64,000 nt of DNA from Anaerolineales bacterium UBA5195 (lineage in GTDB: Bacteria > Chloroflexota > Anaerolineae > Anaerolineales > Villigracilaceae): NCBI GenBank assembly GCA_002412925.1, contig DHVZ01000012.1, positions 1 through 64,000 on the forward strand. The letters run 5' to 3'. Numbering within the stretch: the stretch's first letter is position 1; the number at the start of each line of letters is the position of its first letter. A program made the position numbers and the translations under genes. This document shows, piece after piece, positions 41,656 through 49,378 of the stretch. Under the pieces are notes generated by a model. The model was not told the DNA's origin. It did no database searches and worked only from the letters and a program-made list of their open reading frames with translations.

Positions 41656-42969
41656 ATGATTTTGCACGAGAAGATCGCTGAACAGCTTCCCGCGTGGCGC
41701 GAGCGCTATAAACTGCTGGCCAAAGACTATGCCGAAGTGGTGGTGGACAAGGTCACGGTTGGCCAGATCGTCGGCGGGATGCGCGATATCAAGTCGCTGG
41801 TAACGGATATTTCGTATGTCGACCCGGCTGAAGGCATCCGTTTCCGCGGATTGTCCATCCCAGAAGTGTTGAAAGCCCTGCCCAAGCCGCGCGGCGCGAA
41901 AATGCCATATGTGGGCGGATTGTATTACTTGCTGATGGTTGGCGAAGTGCCCGCCCGCGAACAGGCCCTGGAAGTGGAAGCCGAGTGGGCCACACGCGCC
42001 GAAGTGCCGGACTACGTCTACAAGATGCTTAAGTCGATGCCTAAAGAGACGCACCCGATGACCCTGCTTTCACAGGCGGTCCTGGCTCTCCAAAACGGCT
42101 CAGCTTTTGCGAAGAAGTATCATGATGGTATGAAAAAGGATGCTTATTGGGAACCGGCGCTCGAAGACGCCCTGGACTTGACCGCCAAGCTGCCCGTTGT
42201 TGCAGCCTTTATCTATCGCATGAAGTATTTTGGCGAAACGAAAAAGCCAAAATACAGCGTCCGGCTCGATTACGGCGCGAACTTCGCCAAAATGCTAGGT
42301 GTCGCTGACCAGGAGGGCTACGCCGAACTGGCGCGTCTGTATTTCCTCCTGCACAGCGACCATGAATCTGGCAATGTCTCGGCGCACGCCATGCACCTGG
42401 TCGGTTCCGCGCTCTCCGACCCGTATCTTTCCTTCTCCGCTTCCTTGAATGGCCTGGCTGGCCCCCTACATGGCCTGGCCAACCAGGAATGCCTCGGTTG
42501 GCTGCTCGATGTCCACAATAAGTTTGGCGGCGTTCCTTCGCGCGAAGACCTGTATAAGTTTGCCTGGGATACGCTCAGCAGCGGGAAAGTCATTCCCGGT
42601 TACGGGCACGCCGTTTTGCGTGTTCCCGATCCGCGGTTCACCGCGCAGATGGAATTTGCCAAGGTGCGCTTCCCACAGGATGAACTGGTCCGCCTGGCTG
42701 ATCTGGTCTTTGACGTGGTTCCCGCTGTTTTGAAGGAACAGGGCAAGGCGAAGAACCCGGCTCCGAACGTGGATGCCATTTCAGGCACGCTCCAGTACTA
42801 TTACGGTGTGCGCGATTTCGACTTTTACACCGTGTTGTTCGGTGTTGGCCGTGCTCTGGGCGTCACGTCCAACTACGTCTGGGCGCGTGCGCTCGGGCAG
42901 CCGCTCGAACGTCCCAAATCCTTGTCAACGAAAATGCTCGAAGACGTTGTCAAAGCAGCTTCTGTTTAA
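41656..42969 (+). CDS. gltA: citrate synthase
   Basis: 437 residues after GAGGAG. Catalytic residues in context: His in NGLAGPLHGLANQECL (about 265), His in GYGHAVLRVPDPR (about 315), and Asp in NVDAISGTLQYYYG (about 372). N-terminal RDIKSLVTDISYVDPAEGIR and RFRGLSIPEVLKALP are of the longer, eukaryotic-like (Si)-type synthases. Condenses oxaloacetate with acetyl-CoA. Last gene of the long rightward run, closed by a strong hairpin. Confidence 0.95.
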   Translation: MILHEKIAEQLPAWRERYKLLAKDYAEVVVDKVTVGQIVGGMRDIKSLVTDISYVDPAEGIRFRGLSIPEVLKALPKPRGAKMPYVGGLYYLLMVGEVPAREQALEVEAEWATRAEVPDYVYKMLKSMPKETHPMTLLSQAVLALQNGSAFAKKYHDGMKKDAYWEPALEDALDLTAKLPVVAAFIYRMKYFGETKKPKYSVRLDYGANFAKMLGVADQEGYAELARLYFLLHSDHESGNVSAHAMHLVGSALSDPYLSFSASLNGLAGPLHGLANQECLGWLLDVHNKFGGVPSREDLYKFAWDTLSSGKVIPGYGHAVLRVPDPRFTAQMEFAKVRFPQDELVRLADLVFDVVPAVLKEQGKAKNPAPNVDAISGTLQYYYGVRDFDFYTVLFGVGRALGVTSNYVWARALGQPLERPKSLSTKMLEDVVKAASV

Positions 42970-42983
42970 AATCCACTTCTGTA

Positions 42984-43031
42984 TTAAAGTATTCGAGAGC
43001 CGGAAGAAACCCCGGCTCTCGAATACTTTAA
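42984..43031 (+). terminator. long hairpin after citrate synthase
   Basis: Perfect 20-bp stem TTAAAGTATTCGAGAGCCGG paired with its complement at 43012-43031, 8-base loop. No T run follows, so termination strength is uncertain; it lies between convergent genes. Confidence 0.65.
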
Positions 43032-43094
43032 GGACTTTCGCGGAAATCAAAGGAGCAGCCTGTTTTAGAAGCTGTTTTTTTCTAGCAGGTGTAT

Positions 43095-43964
43095 TTATCC
43101 TTTGCTAAAAGTTAGAAGCTTGTCGCTGTCACTTTTGCGAAAATTGACAATTTCAACATAACCTAACTTTTCGATTTCCTTGCGGATTTCATCTTCGTTG
43201 CCACCGCGCTCTTTCACATCTATATAACCGTAATCGGGGCTTTCGTTGGAGATCGCTAGAGATACAATAAAGCTGCCGGCGTTTGATAAGGCCTGGATAA
43301 ATGGGGCGAGATGACCCTTTTGATTGGGCAACTTGGCTTCAATGCGTGTGCCTGGTTCGCCTCCGCCATTTATTTCAACAAAGGTTCTGAAAATATCGGC
43401 TGCGGTAATGATGCCAACCAATGCTCCATCACGCATAATCAGTAGTGAGTCGATTTTATTTTGCAGCATGAAGTTGGCCGCGTTGGTGGTGCTGCAAGAT
43501 TCATCCACGGCGAGAACAGGGCTGACCATGATACTTCCCATCGTGACGTTATCTAGCAATGAGGCAATCTCAAAAACACTGAGCGTCGTCACAGGGGATG
43601 GCGTAGCACGCAGCATACCACCGGTAGTAACAATACCAATTGGTTTACCTTTATCATCCACAATGGGTAAATGATTGATATTGTTTTTCTTCATCAGGCG
43701 TAAAGCTTCGTTATAGTTGGTTTCAAGATTTGCTACAATCGGGTTAGGGGTCATTCGATTTTTGACGTGCATGGTTTGGGTTACTCCTTTTTCATGAAGA
43801 CGTTTTTCTACTTCGCTTGCTTTAACTTGCCATTGCCCGCGATATTTACTGCCCATTTTCCGGGCGCTGATCTGGTTTTCGGCCACCATTTGCCGGATGC
43901 GGGCGGTGGTCACGCTAAGACGATCGGCTGCTTCTTGGGTGGTGATCCACTCATTCGATTCCAC
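43095..43964 (-). CDS. DNA-binding CBS-domain regulator
   Basis: 289 residues. An excisionase/MerR-like helix-turn-helix is at 5-57 (WITTQEAADRLSVTTARIRQ and GSKYRGQWQVKASEVEKRL). A CBS pair follows at about 65-200 (MTPNPIVANLETNYNEALRL, HLPIVDDKGKPIGIVTTGG and MVSPVLAVDESCSTTNA), then an ACT-like C-terminal part. CBS pairs bind adenine nucleotides, so the protein probably senses energy charge and regulates a promoter. Two perfect palindromes lie just upstream, one overlapping its own ribosome site, which suggests autoregulation. Confidence 0.85.
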   Translation of the reverse strand: MESNEWITTQEAADRLSVTTARIRQMVAENQISARKMGSKYRGQWQVKASEVEKRLHEKGVTQTMHVKNRMTPNPIVANLETNYNEALRLMKKNNINHLPIVDDKGKPIGIVTTGGMLRATPSPVTTLSVFEIASLLDNVTMGSIMVSPVLAVDESCSTTNAANFMLQNKIDSLLIMRDGALVGIITAADIFRTFVEINGGGEPGTRIEAKLPNQKGHLAPFIQALSNAGSFIVSLAISNESPDYGYIDVKERGGNEDEIRKEIEKLGYVEIVNFRKSDSDKLLTFSKG

Positions 43965-43973
43965 TACACCTCC

Positions 43974-43987
43974 TTACGCTAGCGTAA
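43974..43987. promoter_or_regulatory. palindromic operator 1 (CBS regulator)
   Basis: TTACGCTAGCGTAA, perfect 14-bp palindrome, touching the AAGGAGG ribosome site of the CBS gene. Confidence 0.75.
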
Positions 43988-44009
43988 ATCACTGAATGAA
44001 TTCTACTAC

Positions 44010-44023
44010 TTACGCTAGCGTAA
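44010..44023. promoter_or_regulatory. palindromic operator 2 (CBS regulator)
   Basis: Second copy of TTACGCTAGCGTAA, extended to 16 bp by flanking C/G, 36 bases from the first. It contains the stop codon of the histidine kinase gene. Confidence 0.75.
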
Positions 44024-45067
44024 GTCAATACTTGGGAGAATAATCCGGAACGTGCTGCCTTTGTCCTTCCCCGCGCTGTGCGCCTCTACCTGTCCACCGT
44101 GCGATTCAACAATCGCTTTGACGATCGCCAGCCCCAGGCCAGTGCCGCCGGTTTCACGGCTTCTGGATTTGTCGGCGCGATAGAACCGGTCGAACACCGC
44201 TGTGAGTTGTTCCGGCTCCAGGCCCTCACCGTTATCTTGAACGGAAAGCGTGACCACGCCGGAGCCAGTTTCGCTGTTTACGGTGATTTTCCCACCCTCG
44301 GGCGTGTGCCGCAGGGCGTTCGAGAGCAGGTTGAACAACACCTGCCGGATGCGAAGCGGGTCGACGCTCACTTCGGAGAGCGGGAGAACTTCATCCGCCA
44401 GGGTCACGTCTTTTTCAACGGCCAGCGGCTCCAGCGCCTGAAGTGTTTCAGCCACGAGAATATTCAGGTTGGTCGGAAATTTTTCCAGCGGTAGTTGGCC
44501 GGATTCTGCCAGGGAAAGTTCGCGCAGATCGTTCACCAGGCGGGTCAGGTGGCGGGTCTGGTTGTACAAATTGGCGATTTCCGCCTCGTCGAGCGGTACC
44601 ACCCGGTCGAGCACAGCGCGCAGGCTGCCTTCCAGCACGGTCAGCGGGGTGCGCAGCTCATGTGAGACATCCGCCATCAGATTGGTGCGCCGTTCTTCGG
44701 CCTGCTGTAAAGCGGAGGCCATTTTATTGAAAGTTTCGGCCAGCTCGCGGATTTCCTGGCTGCCGCCGGGCGGCACCCGCACCTCCAACTCACCCTGGCC
44801 GAGCCGGTGGGCAGCTTTGGCAATCCGGGTGATCGGCGCGCTGGTCACCCGGCCAATCACAATCCCGCCTGCGGTGCCGACCACCACCGAGAAGAGCATA
44901 AAGCCGAAGAGCCGGCTTTGAATTTCGGCCGGCGGGGCCTCGGGCGGACCATCCAGGTCGGGTTTGTGGCCGGCCTGTTCGAGGGTGATGTTCAGGAATT
45001 GCAGGAAGAACATCAGGAACAGCACCCCGCTAATCATCAGACTTAAGCGAACCCAAAGACGATTCAT
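44015..45067 (-). CDS. sensor histidine kinase
   Basis: 350 residues. Two membrane segments (about 8-28 and 53-72) bracket a short, Pro-rich extracytoplasmic loop of only about 25 residues. A HAMP domain (TSAPITRIAKAAHRLGQGEL) leads to the H box with His136 (MADVSHELRTPLTVLEG), N box (LFNLLSNALRHTPEGG), G1 (VQDNGEGLEPEQL) and G2 (GGTGLGLAIVKAIV). The small sensor loop suggests detection within the membrane or of envelope stress. It follows its response regulator by 15 bases. Confidence 0.93.
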   Translation of the reverse strand: MNRLWVRLSLMISGVLFLMFFLQFLNITLEQAGHKPDLDGPPEAPPAEIQSRLFGFMLFSVVVGTAGGIVIGRVTSAPITRIAKAAHRLGQGELEVRVPPGGSQEIRELAETFNKMASALQQAEERRTNLMADVSHELRTPLTVLEGSLRAVLDRVVPLDEAEIANLYNQTRHLTRLVNDLRELSLAESGQLPLEKFPTNLNILVAETLQALEPLAVEKDVTLADEVLPLSEVSVDPLRIRQVLFNLLSNALRHTPEGGKITVNSETGSGVVTLSVQDNGEGLEPEQLTAVFDRFYRADKSRSRETGGTGLGLAIVKAIVESHGGQVEAHSAGKDKGSTFRIILPSIDLR

Positions 45068-45082
45068 CTTTTCTCTCCAGGG

Positions 45083-45784
45083 TTACGAACCCGTTAAACG
45101 GTAGCCCACCCCATAGACCGTCTGGATGTAGGTTGGGTTGTCGGGATCGGGTTCGATTTTGCGGCGCAGGTTGCGAATGTGAGTATCCAGGGTGCGGCCC
45201 AGCCCTTCGTAGGCGTAGCCGACGGCTTTTTCAAGCAGTTCGTCGCGGGTCAGGGTGTAGCCGGGGTTGGATAAAAGCGCCTCGAGCAGGTTGAATTCCG
45301 TCCGGGTCAGTTCGACCGGCGCGGAATCAACCGTCAGCGTGTGCTGATCCAAATCCAGCTTCAAGCCGCCGCAGGCCAGGATATGCGGTGCGGCATTGGG
45401 AGCCTGGTCGAGGCGCACCCGGCGGAGCAGGGCTTTGACGCGCGCGACCACCTCGCGTCCGTTGAAAGGTTTGGTGATGTAATCGTCGGCGCCCAACTCC
45501 AGGCCGACGATTTTATCCGTTTCCTCAACGCGGGCCGTTAGCAGGATGATCGGGGTGGCGGCCAGGCTCTGGTCGGCACGGACGAGGCTGGTGACTTCCC
45601 AACCATCGCGGCCGGGCATCATCAGGTCGAGAATGACCAGGTCGGGGCGTTCGCGGCGCAGGGCGTGGAGGGCTTGTTCACCATCATAGGCGGGAAAAAC
45701 CTGGTAACCAGATTGTTCCAGATAGGCGGTCAGAACTTTGACAATCGCTTTGTCGTCGTCAACGACGAGAATTCGAGGGGGCAT
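45083..45784 (-). CDS. OmpR/PhoB-family response regulator
   Basis: 233 residues from ATG at 45784. Receiver domain: VVDDDKAIVKVL, phospho-acceptor Asp53 in LVILDLMMPGRDGWE, Thr in ILLTARVEE and Lys in DYITKPFNGRE. The C-terminal winged helix has LTRTEFNLLEALLSNPGYTL and TLDTHIRNLRRKIEPDPDNP, then VYGVGYRLTGS. The upstream region shared with the divergent esterase has nested dyads, so it may control its own operon and that esterase. Confidence 0.95.
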   Translation of the reverse strand: MPPRILVVDDDKAIVKVLTAYLEQSGYQVFPAYDGEQALHALRRERPDLVILDLMMPGRDGWEVTSLVRADQSLAATPIILLTARVEETDKIVGLELGADDYITKPFNGREVVARVKALLRRVRLDQAPNAAPHILACGGLKLDLDQHTLTVDSAPVELTRTEFNLLEALLSNPGYTLTRDELLEKAVGYAYEGLGRTLDTHIRNLRRKIEPDPDNPTYIQTVYGVGYRLTGS

Positions 45785-45870
45785 GCGCTTCCTTCTCTCC
45801 GGTTTCAGGGGAGCTTGCTTCGCTGAGCAGCAGATTTCTACGTATGTTAGCACACGATTGTAAAGGAATC

Positions 45871-45929
45871 CTCAAGAACAACTGAGAAACCTGTAGAAGA
45901 TTTACAGGTCAGCTTCAGATTTTCTTGAG
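45871..45929. promoter_or_regulatory. nested dyads in a divergent promoter region
   Basis: CTCAAGAA (45871-45878) and TTCTTGAG (45922-45929) flank ACCTGTA (45889-45895) and TACAGGT (45903-45909); both pairs share a centre near 45899.5. Located between the response regulator and esterase genes; a regulator binding site is likely. Confidence 0.5.
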
Positions 45930-45997
45930 AAGTGTTTGTGATAATCGGAACAACGCAAGAAAAAAGCAAAAAGCAAAATTCAAAAAGGAGAAAGATT

Positions 45998-46951
45998 ATG
46001 TTTGCCAAAAATGTTTCGAAAATCGTCTGGTTGGTTATGGCTCTGCTGCTGGCGTTGAGTGCCACAGGTTGTGGAAGTGTGGCCTCGGTCATGCCAGGCG
46101 GGACGGCCAAGTTTGCCTCGGTTGCGCCGAATTACAAAGACCTGGCTTATGCCACCCAATCCTCGGCCCAAAAGCTCGACCTGTACGTTCCCACCACGGG
46201 TAGCGGCCCGTTCCCGGTCGTGATCATGATCCACGGCGGCGGTTTCATGTTCGGGGACAAGTCGGATGGCACTGGCCTGACCGGTGTTGACCAGTTGCTT
46301 GCGACGGGTTATGCTGTGGCCAGCATCAACTACCGCCTGAGCGCCGAAGCCCAGTATCCGGCCCAAATTAACGATGCCAAGGCTTCCGTCCGCTTCCTGC
46401 GCGCCAATGCGGCTAAGTACAACCTGAATTCCGATAAATTCGGCGCCTGGGGCGCTTCGGCGGGCGGCAGCCTTGTTTCCCTGCTCGGAACCACCTGCGG
46501 CGTGGCCGAACTCGAAGGGGCGGAACTTGGCAATGCTGACCAGTCGAGCTGTGTCCAGGCGGTGGTGGATTGGTTTGGGCCGATTGACTTCCTGAAAATG
46601 CAGGCACAGTTCGCCGGAACCAGCTGCTCGTCAACTACCGACTCTGCCAATTCACCTGAATCCAAGTTGATGGGTGCCGCCATCCAGACCATTCCCGAAA
46701 AGGTCGCCCTGGCCAACCCGATGAACTACATCACTGCCGACGATGCGCCCTTCTTCATTCAAAATGGCACGGCTGATTGCAACATCCCGCCCGTCCAGAA
46801 CAAAAACCTGGCCGAGGCCCTGAGCCAGGTGATTGGCGCCGAGAAGGTGACCTACGTTTCGCTCGAAGGGGCGGGGCACGGTGGGGCGCAGTTCGAAACT
46901 GCTGAAAACCTGAAGCTGGTGATTGGCTTCCTGGATAAATATCTGAAGTAG
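45998..46951 (+). CDS. lipoprotein alpha/beta hydrolase, BD-FAE-like esterase (paralogue 4)
   Basis: 317 residues from ATG at 45998 (AAAAGGAG upstream). Signal peptide with lipobox SATGC (Cys about 24). Motifs as in the 39635 paralogue: HGGGFMFGDK, nucleophile in GASAGGSL, NGTADCNIPP, GAGHGG. Protein and DNA are close to that copy, showing recent duplication. Likely surface esterase. It stands alone with its own terminator and is divergent from the two-component system, which may induce it. Confidence 0.9.
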   Translation: MFAKNVSKIVWLVMALLLALSATGCGSVASVMPGGTAKFASVAPNYKDLAYATQSSAQKLDLYVPTTGSGPFPVVIMIHGGGFMFGDKSDGTGLTGVDQLLATGYAVASINYRLSAEAQYPAQINDAKASVRFLRANAAKYNLNSDKFGAWGASAGGSLVSLLGTTCGVAELEGAELGNADQSSCVQAVVDWFGPIDFLKMQAQFAGTSCSSTTDSANSPESKLMGAAIQTIPEKVALANPMNYITADDAPFFIQNGTADCNIPPVQNKNLAEALSQVIGAEKVTYVSLEGAGHGGAQFETAENLKLVIGFLDKYLK

Positions 46952-46968
46952 CCTGGAATTACGAAAAC

Positions 46969-47000
46969 GCTGTCCCATCGAAAATGGGGACAGCATTTTT
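46969..47000 (+). terminator. rho-independent terminator of the lipoprotein esterase
   Basis: GCTGTCCC / GGGACAGC stem around about 10 bases, followed by ATTTTTTAT. Confidence 0.88.
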
Positions 47001-47020
47001 TATCATTTTGCCTACAGGCC

Positions 47021-47911
47021 TTAACTTTGGTTATCTGCCACCATTTTCTCCATAAAATCGATGAGGGTGCTGGCAGCTTTGGGAAGTTTTTTATTCTTCA
47101 GGTAGGCAAGCACAATATTGCATTCGATGTGTTCTTCCAGGGGAATTGCGAGAACATCCGGATGTTGGTGGTATTCGTAGATTTTAACGGGCGTTAAAGC
47201 CAGCCCAATGTTTGTTCCCACCAGGCCAAAAACACTTACCTTACGGTGACTCGAATAGAAAATCGTGGGCTCAAACCCGGCCTTCCCGCACTCATCCATG
47301 ATCAATTTATACAAATCTGTAACTTTGTCGAACACGATGAAATTGTCATTGGAAAGTTCTTTGAGCGAGATGGAAGACCTGTTTGCATGATGATTATTTT
47401 TAGAGACCACAACCAGCAATTTATCCTTGCAGATTTCCAAACTCGTATATTGGTCATGGTTCAGGTAATTGTGACGAGTATAAGCCAGGTCAAAGCGGTG
47501 CTCATCCAATGCAGGCAAGATATTTAAGCCATCGATTTCTTCCAAACTTAAACGGATGTTTGGGTTCAAGTCCCTGAATTGAGAAAGTAAAGCTGTGATT
47601 CCGTATTGAGTTAATACTGGAATGGCAGCGATTGAGATCGAATCCATAGTGGATTTGTATCCATCAAGTTCAACCACCATGGCCTTATAGTCGGCGTTGA
47701 GTTTGCGTGCGTGAGGCAAAAATGCCTTTCCAGCCTCTGTCAGGAATACATTGCGTTTGCTGCGATCGAAAAGGAGAAATCCCAATTCCTCTTCTAACGC
47801 AATAATTATTTTTGAAAGCGATGATTGGGAGACATAGTGGTTATCGGCTGCGGCTGAAAAACTGCCTGTTTCCACAATGGAAAGGAAATACTGGATTTGG
47901 CGAATTTTCAT
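47021..47911 (-). CDS. LysR-family transcriptional regulator
   Basis: 296 residues. N-terminal helix-turn-helix (MKIRQIQYFLSIVETGSFSA, QSSLSKIIIALEEELGFLLFD) and a C-terminal type II binding fold (ISIAAIPVLTQYGI, LSLEEIDGLNIL, LLVVVSKNNH). LysR proteins bind small acids or aromatics and usually activate a divergent operon. It is divergent from the second sugar-ABC operon; the intergenic motif also occurs before the first operon, so it may control both. Gallate regulators in pseudomonads are of this family (known), which fits the meta-cleavage genes. Confidence 0.93.
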   Translation of the reverse strand: MKIRQIQYFLSIVETGSFSAAADNHYVSQSSLSKIIIALEEELGFLLFDRSKRNVFLTEAGKAFLPHARKLNADYKAMVVELDGYKSTMDSISIAAIPVLTQYGITALLSQFRDLNPNIRLSLEEIDGLNILPALDEHRFDLAYTRHNYLNHDQYTSLEICKDKLLVVVSKNNHHANRSSISLKELSNDNFIVFDKVTDLYKLIMDECGKAGFEPTIFYSSHRKVSVFGLVGTNIGLALTPVKIYEYHQHPDVLAIPLEEHIECNIVLAYLKNKKLPKAASTLIDFMEKMVADNQS

Positions 47912-47939
47912 AAATTCTCCTTTAAACTATGCAATTTTA

Positions 47940-47991
47940 GAATAGATTGTATCATAAATGAATTGATGTTTCATTTTATTAGATGTATGCT
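47940..47991 (+). promoter_or_regulatory. promoter and shared motif of the second sugar-ABC operon
   Basis: -35 TTGATG (47963-47968), 17-base spacer, -10 TATGCT (47986-47991). GAATAGATTGTA and AAATGAATTGATGTTTCA match 28773-28807 almost exactly. The dyad TGAA-N7-TTCA overlaps the -35 box, between the LysR gene and its probable target. Confidence 0.78.
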
Positions 47992-48052
47992 GATAGTGAT
48001 AACAAGTGCAATTTGTCACCCAAAACACGCAGGAAAAGAAAAGGAGAAAGCA

Positions 48053-49276
48053 ATGAAAAAATCGATCACCCTTATGTTGGTCGTGGTGCTGGCCCTGTTA
48101 TCTGCCTGCACTGCCGCCCCCGCAGAAACAGATGCGCCTGCGGAACCCGCCGCGCCACAGGCGACTACCGCCCCGGAGCCGTCAAAGGTCCCCGAGCAGC
48201 CCGCTGCCCCTGCAGCGAAACCGGTTATTGCAGTCTGCCTGCCAGCCCTGGATAACCCCCTGATGCTTGGGTTCCAGGATGCCTTCAAGGGCACCTTTGG
48301 CGCTGATTATGATGTTCAGGTGGCCAGTGCAGACGGCAACCCAAACAGCCAGGCGACACAGGTTGAAAACTTCACCGCGATGAAAGCCAAGTTTATGTTT
48401 GTTATGCCGGTTGAATCGACCAGCCTGGTGCCCAAACTGATTGCGGCCCGCCAAGCCGGTGTCAAAGTCCTGGTCGCTGGTGGCGATCCCGGCAATGCCG
48501 AAGCCTATGACGGCGTGATGATGATGAACCAATTCCTGGCCGGCTCATTTGAGGCCTGGATGGCGAAACAGTGGGTCGACAAGACCTATCCCGACGCTGC
48601 TGACGGCTCGGTCGAAACAGTCATCTTTGAGTCAACCCTCAATACTGATGCGGCTGCCCGCTCGACCGGCATGAAAATGCTCGTTGAACCCTACCTGAAA
48701 AACGTCAAGGGCGAATACGTGGATGCAGCCGGCAAAGTGGTCGCTGAAGCCGACAAAATCGCCAACCCCGCCTATTCCTCGAAGGTGAAAGTCGTCCAGA
48801 CCGTGCAGGCAGAGATGTTCCAGGCCGGTCAGACTGCCATGCAGAACGCCCTGACCACCAATCCCAAGGTGAAACTCGTTCTAGCCTATGCTGGCGATGG
48901 CGGCATGGGTGCCTCCCAGGCTATCATGGATGAATTTGCGAAGGGGGCGGGCGTCAGCGCCATCGAAGACATCAACAAGGTCGCGGTCTTTGGCGTTGGC
49001 ATGATCGGACCTGAAGGGGCAGCGGTGCTCGATTCAGCCACGAACAAGACCGTTTTCCGCGGCACGATCCGCTTTGGCGGCGACCTGGTCGGCCGGACGA
49101 TGGAATGGGCCGGGAAAATGCTGAATGGCGAGGTCCCTGGCATCATCTACGACCCGCTGGATATTGTCACCGTCGTCGATGGTAAACTGATGGGGCTCCC
49201 CGTTGAGCAGAGCGAATATTTCCTCGTTCCAACCGGCCAGCCGGTGGAAATCAAACTCGGCCCGCCCCCAGGATAA
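48053..49276 (+). CDS. ribose-type sugar-binding lipoprotein
   Basis: 407 residues from ATG at 48053 (AAGGAG). Lipobox LLSAC (Cys about 20) and an Ala/Pro/Glu linker to about 58. Type I binding fold: PVIAVCLPALDNPLMLGFQD, VENFTAMKAKFMFVMPVEST, VLVAGGDPGNAEAYDG, GDGGMGASQAIMDEF and FRGTIRFGGDLVGRTMEW. Longer than the paralogue at 29020 and with an insert (about 205-240). It supplies the ATPase and permease that follow. Ligand unknown. Confidence 0.92.
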   Translation: MKKSITLMLVVVLALLSACTAAPAETDAPAEPAAPQATTAPEPSKVPEQPAAPAAKPVIAVCLPALDNPLMLGFQDAFKGTFGADYDVQVASADGNPNSQATQVENFTAMKAKFMFVMPVESTSLVPKLIAARQAGVKVLVAGGDPGNAEAYDGVMMMNQFLAGSFEAWMAKQWVDKTYPDAADGSVETVIFESTLNTDAAARSTGMKMLVEPYLKNVKGEYVDAAGKVVAEADKIANPAYSSKVKVVQTVQAEMFQAGQTAMQNALTTNPKVKLVLAYAGDGGMGASQAIMDEFAKGAGVSAIEDINKVAVFGVGMIGPEGAAVLDSATNKTVFRGTIRFGGDLVGRTMEWAGKMLNGEVPGIIYDPLDIVTVVDGKLMGLPVEQSEYFLVPTGQPVEIKLGPPPG

Positions 49277-49378
49277 AATCCGCTACTCAAGTACTTGAAG
49301 TGTTCAAGGGGGTGCAAACCAGTGGCTGGGGAGAGGGGGCCCCAGCCCTGCTCCAACACCGATTACGATGGAGTTTTC

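Noticed and set aside
47564..47576. GTTCAAGTCCCTG, matching the tRNA-Lys T arm
   Set aside because: Lies inside the LysR gene in frame with its coding; no other tRNA parts around it, so chance.
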